Below are positions 18,615 to 27,092 of a stretch of DNA of 40,180 nucleotides, piece by piece. Source of the stretch: Bacteroidia bacterium (lineage in GTDB: Bacteria; Bacteroidota; Bacteroidia; Palsa-965); the NCBI GenBank assembly GCA_023151315.1, contig JAKLJE010000003.1:163458-203637 (forward strand), in the 5' to 3' direction. The notes below the pieces were generated by a model. The model did no database searches. It was not told where the DNA came from and saw only the letters and a list, made by a program, of their open reading frames with translations. The position numbers and the translations under genes were made by a program. How positions within the stretch are numbered: the first letter of the stretch is position 1; every line of letters begins with the position of its first letter.

Positions 18615-18645
18615 CAAAAATAGGACAAAGACCCCGTTTTTTCAA
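18615..18645 (-). promoter_or_regulatory. Bacteroidota-type promoter for the choice-of-anchor L gene
   Basis: On the minus strand TTG (18645-18643), then 20 bases, then TATTTTTG (18622-18615), fits TTTG-N19-21-TAnnTTTG except for the first T of the -33 box. The -7 element ends 48 bases before ATG 18566. Its position supports that ATG over the upstream TTG. Confidence 0.6.
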
Positions 18646-18760
18646 GACAAATCACGCGTTTACGGTGTTAAATGAAAAAATCAGGCGGATGAGGATTTTG
18701 ACCCGCTTTTTTGCTGAAATTCGTCTTCCACTGAGTTAAAAACACGAAAATTCGAATGAT

Positions 18761-20146
18761 ATGAGTATCCAGAAAGAATACATTGAAAAAAATAAAGAGC
18801 GTTTCCTTGATGAATTGTTCAGTTTGCTGCGCATTCCATCGGTAAGTGCTGATCCGAAATACAAAGGTGATGTTATCAAAACGGCTGAGGCTGTAAAGGC
18901 TTCGCTTATTGCTGTTGGTGCTGATAATGTTGAACTCTGTGAAACCGGTGGTTATCCTGTTGTTTACGGAGAAAAAATAATTGATGCCAAGTTACCAACC
19001 GTGCTCGTTTACGGTCATTATGATGTGCAGCCTGCTGATCCACTGGAATTATGGACTTCACCACCGTTTGAACCAACAATCAAGAAAACGGATATTCATC
19101 CTGATGGAGCAATTTTCGCTCGCGGATCCTGCGACGATAAAGGGCAAATGTTCATGCATGTGAAAGCATTGGAAGTGATGCTCAAAACAAACACACTTCC
19201 ATGCAACGTGAAGTTCATGATCGAAGGGGAAGAAGAAGTAGGCTCTGCAAATCTTGGAGGATTTTTGAAGGCCAACAAGGAGAAATTGAAAGCAGATGTG
19301 ATTCTGATTTCAGATACTTCCATCATTGCAAATGATACACCTTCGATTGATGTTGGTTTGCGCGGTCTTGCTTACATGGAAGTGGAAGTAACCGGACCGA
19401 ATCGTGATTTGCATTCCGGAGTTTACGGCGGTGGTGTTGCCAATCCGGTTAACGTATTGTGTAAGATGATTGCATCGTTGCAGGATGAGAATAATCACAT
19501 CACTATTCCGGGATTCTATGACAATGTAATGGTGCTTTCTGATGCGGAACGCGCAGAACTTAACAAAGCCCCGTTCAACGTTGACGCTTACAAGAAAGAT
19601 CTTGATATCAATGATATTCATGGAGAGAAAGGATACACAACTCTTGAAAGAACCGGAATCCGTCCGACTTTAGATGTGAATGGTATCTGGGGCGGCTATA
19701 CAGGAGAAGGAGCAAAAACAGTATTGCCATCCAAGGCATATGCAAAAATTTCCATGCGTCTTGTACCGAATCAGACATCTGAGGAAATTTCGAACAAGTT
19801 TGCCGAACACTTCAAGAAGATTGCTCCTGCATCTGTAAAAGTGAAAGTATCGCATCATCACGGCGGAGAGCCTGTTGTGGTTTCCACGTCTTCTCCGGCT
19901 TATCTCGCTGCGGCAAAAGCAATGGAAGAGACTTACGGCAAGAAACCAATCCCAACACGTGGCGGCGGTTCAATTCCGATTGTTGCATTGTTCAAATCGG
20001 TTCTCGGGTTGGACTCTGTACTGTTCGGTTTCGGTCTTGATTCTGACGCGCTTCATTCGCCGAATGAACATTACGGACTCTTCAATTACTACAAGGGAAT
20101 TGAGACTATTCCGCTGTTCTATAAACACTATATGAGCGGGAAATAA
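18761..20146 (+). CDS. M20 family dipeptidase
   Basis: A 461-residue zinc-dependent peptidase of the M20 (PepV/carnosinase-like) family, probably cytosolic because no signal peptide is seen. The metal ligands are in the expected order: H and D in VYGHYDVQP, D in ARGSCDDKGQ, the catalytic/ligand pair in MIEGEEEVGS, D in LISDTS, and the last H in HSPNEHYG. The lid/dimerisation domain carries DLHSGVYGG and RTGIRPTLDVNGIWGGYTGEG. Length matches stand-alone dipeptidases in this family. It is a single gene with its own strong terminator at 20167-20197. It likely hydrolyses di- or small peptides; exact specificity is unknown. Confidence 0.93.
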   Translation: MSIQKEYIEKNKERFLDELFSLLRIPSVSADPKYKGDVIKTAEAVKASLIAVGADNVELCETGGYPVVYGEKIIDAKLPTVLVYGHYDVQPADPLELWTSPPFEPTIKKTDIHPDGAIFARGSCDDKGQMFMHVKALEVMLKTNTLPCNVKFMIEGEEEVGSANLGGFLKANKEKLKADVILISDTSIIANDTPSIDVGLRGLAYMEVEVTGPNRDLHSGVYGGGVANPVNVLCKMIASLQDENNHITIPGFYDNVMVLSDAERAELNKAPFNVDAYKKDLDINDIHGEKGYTTLERTGIRPTLDVNGIWGGYTGEGAKTVLPSKAYAKISMRLVPNQTSEEISNKFAEHFKKIAPASVKVKVSHHHGGEPVVVSTSSPAYLAAAKAMEETYGKKPIPTRGGGSIPIVALFKSVLGLDSVLFGFGLDSDALHSPNEHYGLFNYYKGIETIPLFYKHYMSGK

Positions 20147-20166
20147 TTGCTGAGATTTAATTCAAG

Positions 20167-20197
20167 GCCGCTGCACCCCGGTGTGGCGGCTTTTTTG
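20167..20197 (+). terminator. Intrinsic terminator after the M20 dipeptidase gene
   Basis: A GC-rich stem of 10 pairs (GCCGCTGCAC with GTGTGGCGGC, two of them G-T wobbles) around a 4-base loop is followed by six Ts at 20191-20196. It begins 20 bases after the stop codon. Confidence 0.85.
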
Positions 20198-20242
20198 TTC
20201 ACAATAAAAGTGAATGATGACCGGCATCGCAAACTTTGGTTT

Positions 20243-20250
20243 TAGATTTG
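20243..20250 (+). promoter_or_regulatory. Candidate -7 element for the LEA14-like lipoprotein gene
   Basis: TAGATTTG fits TAnnTTTG and ends 25 bases before ATG 20276. No -33 TTTG is present at the normal spacing. Confidence 0.45.
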
Positions 20251-20275
20251 ATGCACATTGTAAAACTTACTTCTG

Positions 20276-20752
20276 ATGAAATTGAAATTCACACTCATTA
20301 CCCTGCTGATCGCATTGTTCTTCAGTTCCTGCGGCATTCAACCTGTAGTGCCGGACAAGGTCACTGATGTAAAGTTCAGCAACTTCAATTTTCTGAAAGG
20401 AACTGTAACGATGAACATGGGCTTGCAGATACGTAACCCGAATAATTTCTCCATCACATTGCATGGAATGGAGCTGGCAGTGAAAGTGGCTAACGTTTCT
20501 TTAGGTACGGTAACCGTTGATGACAAAGTCAAAATTCTGAAGGACACAACTCAGATTTACCGTGTGAATGTAAACGCGCAGCTTACGGATCTCATCAGCG
20601 GAATACCAACCTTGCTTTCTGCCATTTCAAAGAAAGAAACTAACGCGGAAGTTAACGGCTGGATTAAAGTCGGAGTGTTCGGATTGCGTAAGAAGTTTCC
20701 TGTGAACATCAAGCAGGAGAAAGTGCAGACTGCAGAAGAGAAAAAGAAATAG
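20276..20752 (+). CDS. LEA14-like (LEA type 2) lipoprotein
   Basis: A 158-residue predicted lipoprotein. The N-terminus has a lipobox (FFSSC with Cys at about residue 19) after a hydrophobic signal. The mature part is a single LEA type 2 / WHy-like immunoglobulin-fold domain: VTDVKFSNFNFLKGTVTMNM, the family signature LQIRNPNNFSITLHG, and GTVTVDDKVKILKDTTQIY. Bacterial LEA14-like lipoproteins are envelope proteins without an established enzymatic role. The C-terminus is a charged lysine/glutamate tail. It converges with the M90 peptidase gene, whose end is only 4 bases away. Confidence 0.85.
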   Translation: MKLKFTLITLLIALFFSSCGIQPVVPDKVTDVKFSNFNFLKGTVTMNMGLQIRNPNNFSITLHGMELAVKVANVSLGTVTVDDKVKILKDTTQIYRVNVNAQLTDLISGIPTLLSAISKKETNAEVNGWIKVGVFGLRKKFPVNIKQEKVQTAEEKKK

Positions 20753-20756
20753 AGTA

Positions 20757-22097
20757 TTAACGGACAACCTCATGTCCGATTACATAACTATCACCCGGAT
20801 ATTTCATTCCGAATAATCCGGTTCTCACAATTGTAATCAGCAGTGATCCCTTGTGAACTTTTGCGGCTTCTTCCGGACTGATTATCATTTGATCCGAAGA
20901 GCTGATTCCCGATTCGTCCTGTAGATAAACAAAATAGTGATTCGCATCTGCTATGTGAACGTTTGTGATTTTGTGCGCCGTAGTTTCATTATGAATCGGA
21001 ATCATTCCGTTGATCAGAAAAAATACAGCGAGTACGAAGGGGCCAAGTCCGAATGAATGGCATAGCACAAATTGCGTAAGTCCCAAAGCTCCGCTTTTTA
21101 CGACCGGCTTATAAAGTAAAAGTGCTGAGCCTATAACTACGATACTGCTGATTGTGAAAAGTGTTTCTCCGTCCAGCAGCACTTTGTTCATTTGCCAAAT
21201 GAGAATTCCCGGAGCAAGAAATATTCCAAGCAGCACCAAGGTCAATGACCAATGCCACTTGGCATAACGGTAATTCTTCCTGATTTTTTCTTCTTTCGGT
21301 TGATTGGTGACTTGCAGAATGGACGGAGGAGTGTGCGGTTCCTGCTTCAGCAGCCACATCACAGCATCATAAAGTTCCCGGTCGTGTGCGCGAAACTCAT
21401 TCGGTTTTTCAAAAAAGTATTCTGCACAAACAGCAATAAACTCCATCAGGTTTGTTCCTGCATACGCACGGAGGAAAGTATAACTTCCGTTTCTGATTTT
21501 GGCAATTCTGTCTTCTGAGATACGTTCTATCCTTTCATATGCGTGTGTGAAATCGGAATCCATATTCCCGTTTTGCATTTCAATCACCAACGCGTGCGCC
21601 ATTTCGTGCAAACCCAGATTAATTCCATTCGTGGAATCAGCATATCCCGATTGGTAGTCGGCGTACGAAAACCAGATGATGCCTTGGTTGCCTGCTCCGC
21701 CTTTCAGGAATTTCTGGAATAAACTGCTGTAAAACGATTCAGGATAAACGCGGTAAGTGTGAAAACTCGGGAATCTCCATTCGTCGAGGCGAAATCCGAT
21801 TTGCACAGCTGATGCAGCAACAAATGCTCGGACCTCGTCCGTGATAACCATTCCATCCATACCGAGGTACAGTTTTTTATCACAGAAGTACATTACGCGA
21901 TCCAGGAATATCTTCTTGTCTGTTGCGTTCAGTTCCTTGTAGAATTGCAGTCTGAGCAGAATTCTGTTGAGTTCAAATTCGCTTATTTTCTTCCACTGCG
22001 AACGGGGACGGGAACCGATAACATCTCTGACGAGCTCAGAGTAGATGCGTATTCCAACAAAGGCGAACGCAACGAAAACGAATAGCAATTGAATCAT
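20757..22097 (-). CDS. Membrane-anchored M90 (MtfA-like) zinc metallopeptidase
   Basis: A 446-residue protein. ATG 22097 is chosen over TTG 22118. An N-terminal membrane helix (MIQLLFVFVAFAFVGIRIY) leads into the MtfA-like domain of the M90 family. The zinc-binding HEMAH is at residues 164-168 in the context INLGLHEMAHALVIEM, with Y/F-rich flanks such as FRLDEWRFPSFHTYRVYPES typical of the family. Unlike E. coli MtfA (about 265 residues, soluble), it carries a C-terminal extension of about 170 residues. That extension has three further hydrophobic helices (WSLTLVLLGIFLAPGILIW; ISSIVVIGSALLLY; SFGLGPFVLAVFFLI) and a soluble tail. The substrate is unknown. It is divergent from the DUF255 gene. 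Confidence 0.8.
   Translation of the reverse strand: MIQLLFVFVAFAFVGIRIYSELVRDVIGSRPRSQWKKISEFELNRILLRLQFYKELNATDKKIFLDRVMYFCDKKLYLGMDGMVITDEVRAFVAASAVQIGFRLDEWRFPSFHTYRVYPESFYSSLFQKFLKGGAGNQGIIWFSYADYQSGYADSTNGINLGLHEMAHALVIEMQNGNMDSDFTHAYERIERISEDRIAKIRNGSYTFLRAYAGTNLMEFIAVCAEYFFEKPNEFRAHDRELYDAVMWLLKQEPHTPPSILQVTNQPKEEKIRKNYRYAKWHWSLTLVLLGIFLAPGILIWQMNKVLLDGETLFTISSIVVIGSALLLYKPVVKSGALGLTQFVLCHSFGLGPFVLAVFFLINGMIPIHNETTAHKITNVHIADANHYFVYLQDESGISSSDQMIISPEEAAKVHKGSLLITIVRTGLFGMKYPGDSYVIGHEVVR
20761..20778. terminator. Hairpin at the junction of convergent genes
   Basis: CGGACA-ACCTCA-TGTCCG is a 6-bp inverted repeat at the 3' end of the M90 gene and 9 bases past the LEA14-like stop. There is no T-run, so terminator activity is uncertain. 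Confidence 0.3.
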
Positions 22098-22215
22098 ACC
22101 GGAATCAGGCTGTAACAACCTGGCGGCACTAAAATAATCCTTTCCTTAATTTCATCCGCACGCTCCGATACATTCGAGAATATGTTCTTAGTACATTGCA
22201 ATTCAAATCGCAAAT

Positions 22216-24258
22216 ATGAGCACGAGTCGCAAACCGAATCAGTTGATCAATGAATCCAGTCCATACCTGTTGCAACATGCCTACAATCCGGTAAACTGGT
22301 TGCCGTGGGGTGATGAAGCATTATCGCGCGCGAAGTCCGAGAACAAACTCATGATCATCAGTGTAGGTTATTCCGCTTGTCACTGGTGTCACGTGATGGA
22401 ACATCAATCGTTCGAAGACGAGAAAGTGGCGCAGATTATGAACGATCTCTTCATTTCCATAAAAGTGGATCGAGAGGAACGACCGGACATTGATCAGGTT
22501 TATATGGCCGCAGTGCAACTGATGACAGGGCAGGGCGGATGGCCGTTGAATTGTATTGCGTTACCGGATGGAAGACCGTTATACGGAGGAACATATTTCC
22601 CGAAGGAAAAATGGATGGCAGTGTTGCTCAATCTTGCAGACTTGTGGAATGGAGAACCTGAGAAGTGCATACAATATGCTACACAGTTAACGGATGGTGT
22701 TCGTGCACTGGATCAACTTGTGCCGGAGTTCGACACGCTGCAACTTTCTCCCGGTGCAGTACAATTGTCGTGGGAGAATTGGTCGCAACGTATAGATACA
22801 ACTGAAGGCGGACCGAATCGCGCACCGAAGTTTCCGTTACCTGTAAACTATTTGTTTCTCTTACGATATTCACATTACTCTAAGTCTGGGTCAGCGCGAC
22901 AACACACATTGTTAACGCTGGATAAAATGGCAATGGGCGGAATTTATGATCACGTGGGCGGTGGATTTGCACGATACTCAACAGATATGCTTTGGAAAGT
23001 GCCGCACTTTGAGAAAATGCTTTATGATAATGCGCAACTGATCAGTCTGTACAGTGAAGCATACGGCGCTACAGGTGATGTTTTCTATCAGAACGTCGTT
23101 AAAGAAACAATTGCCTGGGCAGAACGTGAATTGCTGACTGATGAGGGCGGATTCTGTTCGGCACTCGATGCAGATTCGGAAGGTGAGGAAGGGAAGTTCT
23201 ATGTGTGGAAGAAAGAAGAACTCATGCAGGAACTTCAATCTGACTTTGAGTGGTTTGCTGAACTTTTCAATGTGAACAGCATCGGTTATTGGGTGGATCA
23301 TCATCAGAATCAGAATGAAGGAAATTATATTCTTCTGATGCGGCAATCTTATAGTTCGTTCGCGAAATCCAAAGGATGGACAACCGATGAATTGATGAAT
23401 CGCGTTGGACGTGCGAAGATGCAACTGCTCGCTGCGCGAAGCAAACGAGTACGTCCGGGATTGGATGATAAGATGCTGTGTTCATGGAACGCGATGATGA
23501 TCAAAGCATATGCAGAAGCATGGAAATACTGCGGAGATGATACTTATTTGCTTTCTGCGATAAAGACAGCTCGTTTTATCAAAGAGAAAATGACATCGGA
23601 TAAGGGAAGACTTTGGCATTCATGGAAAAACGGAAAAGCTTCTGTAAATGGATTTCTCGAGGACTATGCGTTTGTTATCGATGCGTACATCGCACTCTAT
23701 CAAACGAAGTTCGACGAAGCCTGGCTGATGTTGGCTCGGGAATTAGCGAATACAGTTATTGAATTGTTCTCGGATTCTGCAGATCCAATGTTCTTCTTCA
23801 CGTCGTCAGAAGATGCACCGCTGATTGCGCGAAAGAAAGAACTCTCAGACAATGTAATCCCGGCGTCAAATTCGGTAATGGCGAACAACCTTTCCGTTCT
23901 CGGTCGTTACTTCGGTCGCGAAGAATGGATAATGCGTGCTTCAGAAATGTTAAAATGTGTGGAAGCGGAAATGATCAAGTACGGAGCAGGCTATGCTAAC
24001 TGGCTGAATCTGGCTCTTCATCAGATGTATCCGTCGAGAGAAGTGGTGATTGTTGGTAAACATGTTGATAAAAGCGCAGCCGAACTAAGGAAGTACTACC
24101 TGCCAAATGAAATCTTTGCAGGAAGCGCTGGTCATTCAGAAATTCCATTGCTGCACAACAGAACTGAGTCAGGTAAGGATTTGATTTTCGTCTGCGAAAA
24201 CAATACTTGTCATTTGCCGGTAAGCAGCGTGGAAGAAGCATTAAAACAGCTGAACTGA
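22216..24258 (+). CDS. DUF255 thioredoxin-domain protein (YyaL / SPATA20-like)
   Basis: A 680-residue protein of the YyaL family. The N-terminal thioredoxin-like domain ([24 protein letters not shown]) has the motif C55-H-W-C58-H and the conserved [27 protein letters not shown], then [13 protein letters not shown] and GGTYFP. The remainder is an (alpha/alpha)6-barrel resembling N-acylglucosamine 2-epimerases and glycosidases ([68 protein letters not shown]). No signal peptide is present. The family is widespread but its reaction is not established. It is 18 bases upstream of the next gene and could be co-transcribed with it. Confidence 0.93.
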   Translation: MSTSRKPNQLINESSPYLLQHAYNPVNWLPWGDEALSRAKSENKLMIISVGYSACHWCHVMEHQSFEDEKVAQIMNDLFISIKVDREERPDIDQVYMAAVQLMTGQGGWPLNCIALPDGRPLYGGTYFPKEKWMAVLLNLADLWNGEPEKCIQYATQLTDGVRALDQLVPEFDTLQLSPGAVQLSWENWSQRIDTTEGGPNRAPKFPLPVNYLFLLRYSHYSKSGSARQHTLLTLDKMAMGGIYDHVGGGFARYSTDMLWKVPHFEKMLYDNAQLISLYSEAYGATGDVFYQNVVKETIAWAERELLTDEGGFCSALDADSEGEEGKFYVWKKEELMQELQSDFEWFAELFNVNSIGYWVDHHQNQNEGNYILLMRQSYSSFAKSKGWTTDELMNRVGRAKMQLLAARSKRVRPGLDDKMLCSWNAMMIKAYAEAWKYCGDDTYLLSAIKTARFIKEKMTSDKGRLWHSWKNGKASVNGFLEDYAFVIDAYIALYQTKFDEAWLMLARELANTVIELFSDSADPMFFFTSSEDAPLIARKKELSDNVIPASNSVMANNLSVLGRYFGREEWIMRASEMLKCVEAEMIKYGAGYANWLNLALHQMYPSREVVIVGKHVDKSAAELRKYYLPNEIFAGSAGHSEIPLLHNRTESGKDLIFVCENNTCHLPVSSVEEALKQLN

Positions 24259-24276
24259 TGCATCGCTTGCAACAGA

Positions 24277-25296
24277 ATGGGCAAGTACAGGACTGGTAGT
24301 CATTCGGCTTTGGTTTATCGCAACATTGTTGCTTTGCTTGCAATATTGCTGCCTGTTGTTGTTTCCGCACAGCTGTTTCAGCCTGTTAATGACGACCCGT
24401 TCGGAGTTCCGGTAGCTTTTAATCCGGACAGCGTTAAGGCGCAACGCATTTCCGAAATCACCAGTAATTTTCAATACAAGCCTGACGGAAAAATCATTCA
24501 GGATAAGGGACTCCAAGAGCATTTTCATTTCGACAAAGAAGGCCGCGTTGTTTTCTATTGGAGAACGCGTGTGAAAGGGATGGAGCCGAAAGCGGTTGAA
24601 CATGGACCCGTTTACAGAAAAGGCCGGAAAGTGAAAGACGGATGGACCGAGTACAAGTACACGTATTCTTACGACACGTTGTTCATCTATTCTTATTACG
24701 ATTCACTTTCTCGCTTAAGCATTCGACGTATGTGTGAAGGTGTTTATTATCATGCGTGGTATTACACTTACGACGAAGATGGTTTGATCACAACGCAGAT
24801 TCATTGCCGTGAAACCAATCTCGGAAGTTCACACCGCGATTTTCGCTTGGGAGCACAAACTGAAATTTCCCGGGAAGATTTCCGTTACGAGAAGTACTCC
24901 TCGCGCTCGATAAAAAAACTAAGCGTGAATGATGAAGGAAAATCCTACAAGGAAACGATGATGTATCTGGATGAGAAAGGCAGAGTAGTGGAAACACGGG
25001 AAGCTTTCATGGCTGGTGGAATCCGGATAACCTGTGGATACGAATACGATTCACTCGGTCGCTTTCTTTCGTGCACATATTCGTCGAATGCCGGTGATCC
25101 GGTGAATGAATTGACGCAGTACAAATACGATTCGCTCGGACGCATTGAGTCTATACGACGTTTCCGTAACGCTGTGCTCAAGGATGAATTCTCTTATCTG
25201 TATGAAGGCAATGCGAAAGTTAGTTACGCGTACATCAATCGCCGCCACATTGATCAGGGTATTGACATCGTAAAGATGCAGGTGGTAAATTATTAA
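24277..25296 (+). CDS. Exported protein with short YD/RHS-like repeats, function unknown
   Basis: A 339-residue protein with a signal peptide (YRNIVALLAILLPVVVSAQ). The central and C-terminal parts contain spaced Y-x-Y-D-(S/E)-x-G-R/L motifs (YTYDEDGLITTQ, YLDEKGRVVETRE, YEYDSLGRFLSC, YKYDSLGRIESI), which recall YD/RHS repeats but are few and short. It is too small, and lacks the core and variable tip, to be an RHS toxin. Similar small signal-peptide-bearing YD-like proteins are common hypothetical proteins in Bacteroidota (general impression, not a search result). It lies between the DUF255 gene and the AT-rich ATPase/DUF4276 cassette, which begins 15 bases after its stop. Confidence 0.65.
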   Translation: MGKYRTGSHSALVYRNIVALLAILLPVVVSAQLFQPVNDDPFGVPVAFNPDSVKAQRISEITSNFQYKPDGKIIQDKGLQEHFHFDKEGRVVFYWRTRVKGMEPKAVEHGPVYRKGRKVKDGWTEYKYTYSYDTLFIYSYYDSLSRLSIRRMCEGVYYHAWYYTYDEDGLITTQIHCRETNLGSSHRDFRLGAQTEISREDFRYEKYSSRSIKKLSVNDEGKSYKETMMYLDEKGRVVETREAFMAGGIRITCGYEYDSLGRFLSCTYSSNAGDPVNELTQYKYDSLGRIESIRRFRNAVLKDEFSYLYEGNAKVSYAYINRRHIDQGIDIVKMQVVNY

Positions 25297-25311
25297 TTTT
25301 TATATTTAGTC

Positions 25312-26460
25312 ATGATAAAGAGAATCGAGGTTTCAAATTATAAGAGCCTAGGGATCAAAACTGTTCTTGAATTAGGGTCAAAGAATGTTCTGGTTGGTCG
25401 AAACGGTTCGGGGAAGTCAAATGTCATTGACATCATAAGATTTGTGGCTGACATCATGAAATTAGGACTTGAGGGTGCTATAACTAAGCGTCATGGTATA
25501 AAGTCTATAAGAAGATGGAGTTCAGGCCGCCCTCTTGTAGTTTCAATATCCCTAGAGATTGTTGAGAAGGACTTCGATGCTAAATATTCTTTTGAGATTA
25601 CAGGCCATAAGAAATATGAATATGATGTCAAGAAGGAGTATGCATGGATTAAAGAAAGGGATAGTGGTGTAGTGCATAGTTATCAGGTAGAATCAGGTAC
25701 GTGGATAGTACCTATACCTAATTTAAAGCCGACCCTAACGCCTCTTAATCTTTGTCTTCCTCTCATCGCTGGAGATAGCCGCTTTAAACCTTTAGTAGAC
25801 TCATTGCGAAATATGGCTGTTTATAATATCTATCCTGACGCACTGCGTATTCCTCAGACCTACGATCCACAAAAACCGATGGAGGAGCATGGTAATAATT
25901 GGGTCTCGATTCTAAAGGATCAGGATCCAGAAACGTGGAAGTCGGATTTGATTGAATCGCTTTATAAGCTTACCAATGAAATAGATGATATTAGTATTAA
26001 ACAAGTTACTGGGTATTTGATAACTGCCTTTAAACATGGCGAAAGTGGTGAAAGCAATAAGGGTAAATGGTTTGATGCTACGCAAGAATCGGACGGAACA
26101 TTAAGGATTGCTGGGATAATTACTGCATTGATTCAAGTCCCTAGACTGACAGTTATTGGTATTGAGGAGCCTGAGTTGACAATACATCCAGGAGCGATTC
26201 CAATTCTTTACGATTTTATTAGCGAGGCTAGTGCTAAGTCACAAGTAATTATTACAACTCATAGTCCAGAGTTGCTTGATTATTGGCAGGGTGCAACTGA
26301 ATTTATAAGAGTAGTAGAGAAGATTGATGGTCTTACCACCATTCGAAGAGTAGATGAAGAGCAGATACATTTGGTAAAGGAGGGACTAATGACAATCGGC
26401 GAATTGCATAGAGAAGGAGAGTTACAATCAAGTCAAACTTCGCTGAATTTTGAATTATGA
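25312..26460 (+). CDS. OLD/RecF-like AAA ATPase, first gene of a two-gene cassette
   Basis: A 382-residue ABC-type AAA ATPase without membrane segments. It starts IKRIEVSNYKSLG, the usual opening of RecF/OLD/AAA_21 proteins. Walker A is G29-RNGSGK-S36. An ABC-signature-like ESDGTLRIAG lies near residues 260-268. Walker B is I284-EEPE-L with the catalytic glutamate. The H-loop is TTH317SPELLD. There is no C-terminal TOPRIM, unlike full OLD proteins. Instead the next gene, overlapping by ATGA, encodes a separate TOPRIM-like protein. This split layout recalls AbiL and PARIS (AriA/AriB) ATPase-effector pairs, in which the ATPase senses phage and controls the partner (analogy, not homology shown). 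A TATATTTA box sits 3 bases before the ATG. Confidence 0.85.
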   Translation: MIKRIEVSNYKSLGIKTVLELGSKNVLVGRNGSGKSNVIDIIRFVADIMKLGLEGAITKRHGIKSIRRWSSGRPLVVSISLEIVEKDFDAKYSFEITGHKKYEYDVKKEYAWIKERDSGVVHSYQVESGTWIVPIPNLKPTLTPLNLCLPLIAGDSRFKPLVDSLRNMAVYNIYPDALRIPQTYDPQKPMEEHGNNWVSILKDQDPETWKSDLIESLYKLTNEIDDISIKQVTGYLITAFKHGESGESNKGKWFDATQESDGTLRIAGIITALIQVPRLTVIGIEEPELTIHPGAIPILYDFISEASAKSQVIITTHSPELLDYWQGATEFIRVVEKIDGLTTIRRVDEEQIHLVKEGLMTIGELHREGELQSSQTSLNFEL

Positions 26461-27083
26461 TCTACGTATATGTCGAAGGTCATGGAGAGTTAGAAGCAGT
26501 CGGTAATTTATTATCCAGACTTTCGCGCTACATGACAATTACAGGCTTGCAGTTCGCTAAACCACGACGCATTCATAAAATTGTTACCGATGAGGGAATT
26601 GAACGTGCAATTAACTTGTCCATTGCATTAGGAAATGTTGACGGAATATTAATCCTGCGCGATTCGGAGGATAATTGCCCAAGAGTTTTCGCCCCAAGGA
26701 TTTCTAGTAGGATAAGACAACATTTGACAAATTTTCCGGTAGCAATTGTGTTATTATATCGGGAATTTGAAACTCTTTTTTTACCATGTATTAGCCATAT
26801 GGCAGGTAAGGAAATTGCTATGATTTCCGGAAGAAGGGAAACCTTAATTAGAACTGGTGCAAGTTTCATGGGTGATCCAGAAGGAAGAAGAGATGCAAAA
26901 GGTGAAGTTTCTTCTTTTTTTATACGCGGTCGCTATAAGCCAACCTTGCACCAATTACCATTAACACGAAATATCGATTTCGAGATATTAGATGAAGTTG
27001 ATCTTCCTTGTTTCGGTTCGTTGAAGCGTGCGCTTATTTTTCTAAGCAGCAATCAAAATGTTGGCGTTGCTTATCCCGCATAA
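26457..27083 (+). CDS. DUF4276 family protein (TOPRIM-like), partner of the AAA ATPase
   Basis: A 208-residue soluble protein with DUF4276 features. The N-terminal strand YVYVEGHGELEAV has acidic E7 and E11. An acidic cluster D69-SED72 sits at the end of a hydrophobic strand (DGILILRDSED), as in a TOPRIM DxD motif. YREFETLFLP, DPEGRRDAKG, YKPTLHQLPLTRNID and PCFGSLKRAL follow. These would place metal-binding acidic residues as in TOPRIM nucleases. The start overlaps the ATPase stop by four bases, indicating coupled translation and a shared stoichiometric role. DUF4276 genes are frequently found beside AAA ATPases in variable genome regions (family knowledge). Effector or nuclease activity is an inference. 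Confidence 0.78.
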   Translation: MIYVYVEGHGELEAVGNLLSRLSRYMTITGLQFAKPRRIHKIVTDEGIERAINLSIALGNVDGILILRDSEDNCPRVFAPRISSRIRQHLTNFPVAIVLLYREFETLFLPCISHMAGKEIAMISGRRETLIRTGASFMGDPEGRRDAKGEVSSFFIRGRYKPTLHQLPLTRNIDFEILDEVDLPCFGSLKRALIFLSSNQNVGVAYPA

Positions 27084-27092
27084 TTGAATGCG
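27077..27092. terminator. Short hairpin at the convergent junction of DUF4276 and the LytTR regulator
   Basis: CGCAT-AATTGA-ATGCG fills the 9-base gap between the two convergent stop codons and a few flanking bases. The stem has only 5 pairs and lacks a T-run, so function is doubtful. Confidence 0.25.

Larger units (their letters stand above)
25297..27092 (+). other. Putative horizontally acquired defence-like cassette (AAA ATPase + DUF4276)
   Basis: The two genes in this interval are visibly richer in A+T than their neighbours. Rows 25321, 26221 and 26461 count 22, 24 and 24 G+C out of 60, against 27 to 28 of 60 in flanking rows 24001, 25201 and 27121. They use AGA, AGG and ATA more often than the flanking genes. 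They fit snugly into what would otherwise be the gap between two convergent genes, 15 bases from one and 9 from the other. No integrase, terminal repeat or target duplication was seen, so transfer is inferred from composition only. Confidence 0.55.

Noticed and set aside
18682-18705. AGGCGGATGA followed by TTTTGACC resembles a stretch at 31291-31310
   Set aside because: Ten identical bases plus a partial match in two intergenic regions of 40 kb may be chance; it lacks the paired-repeat structure of the LytTR site.
24277-25296. RHS/YD toxin
   Set aside because: Only a handful of YD-like motifs in 339 residues, with no RHS core motif, no variable toxic tip and no immunity gene.
25312-26460. 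ABC transporter ATPase
   Set aside because: The N-terminal NYKSLG start, long insertion between Walker A and B, and IEEPE/THSPE ending match RecF/OLD-type AAA proteins. There is no permease nearby.
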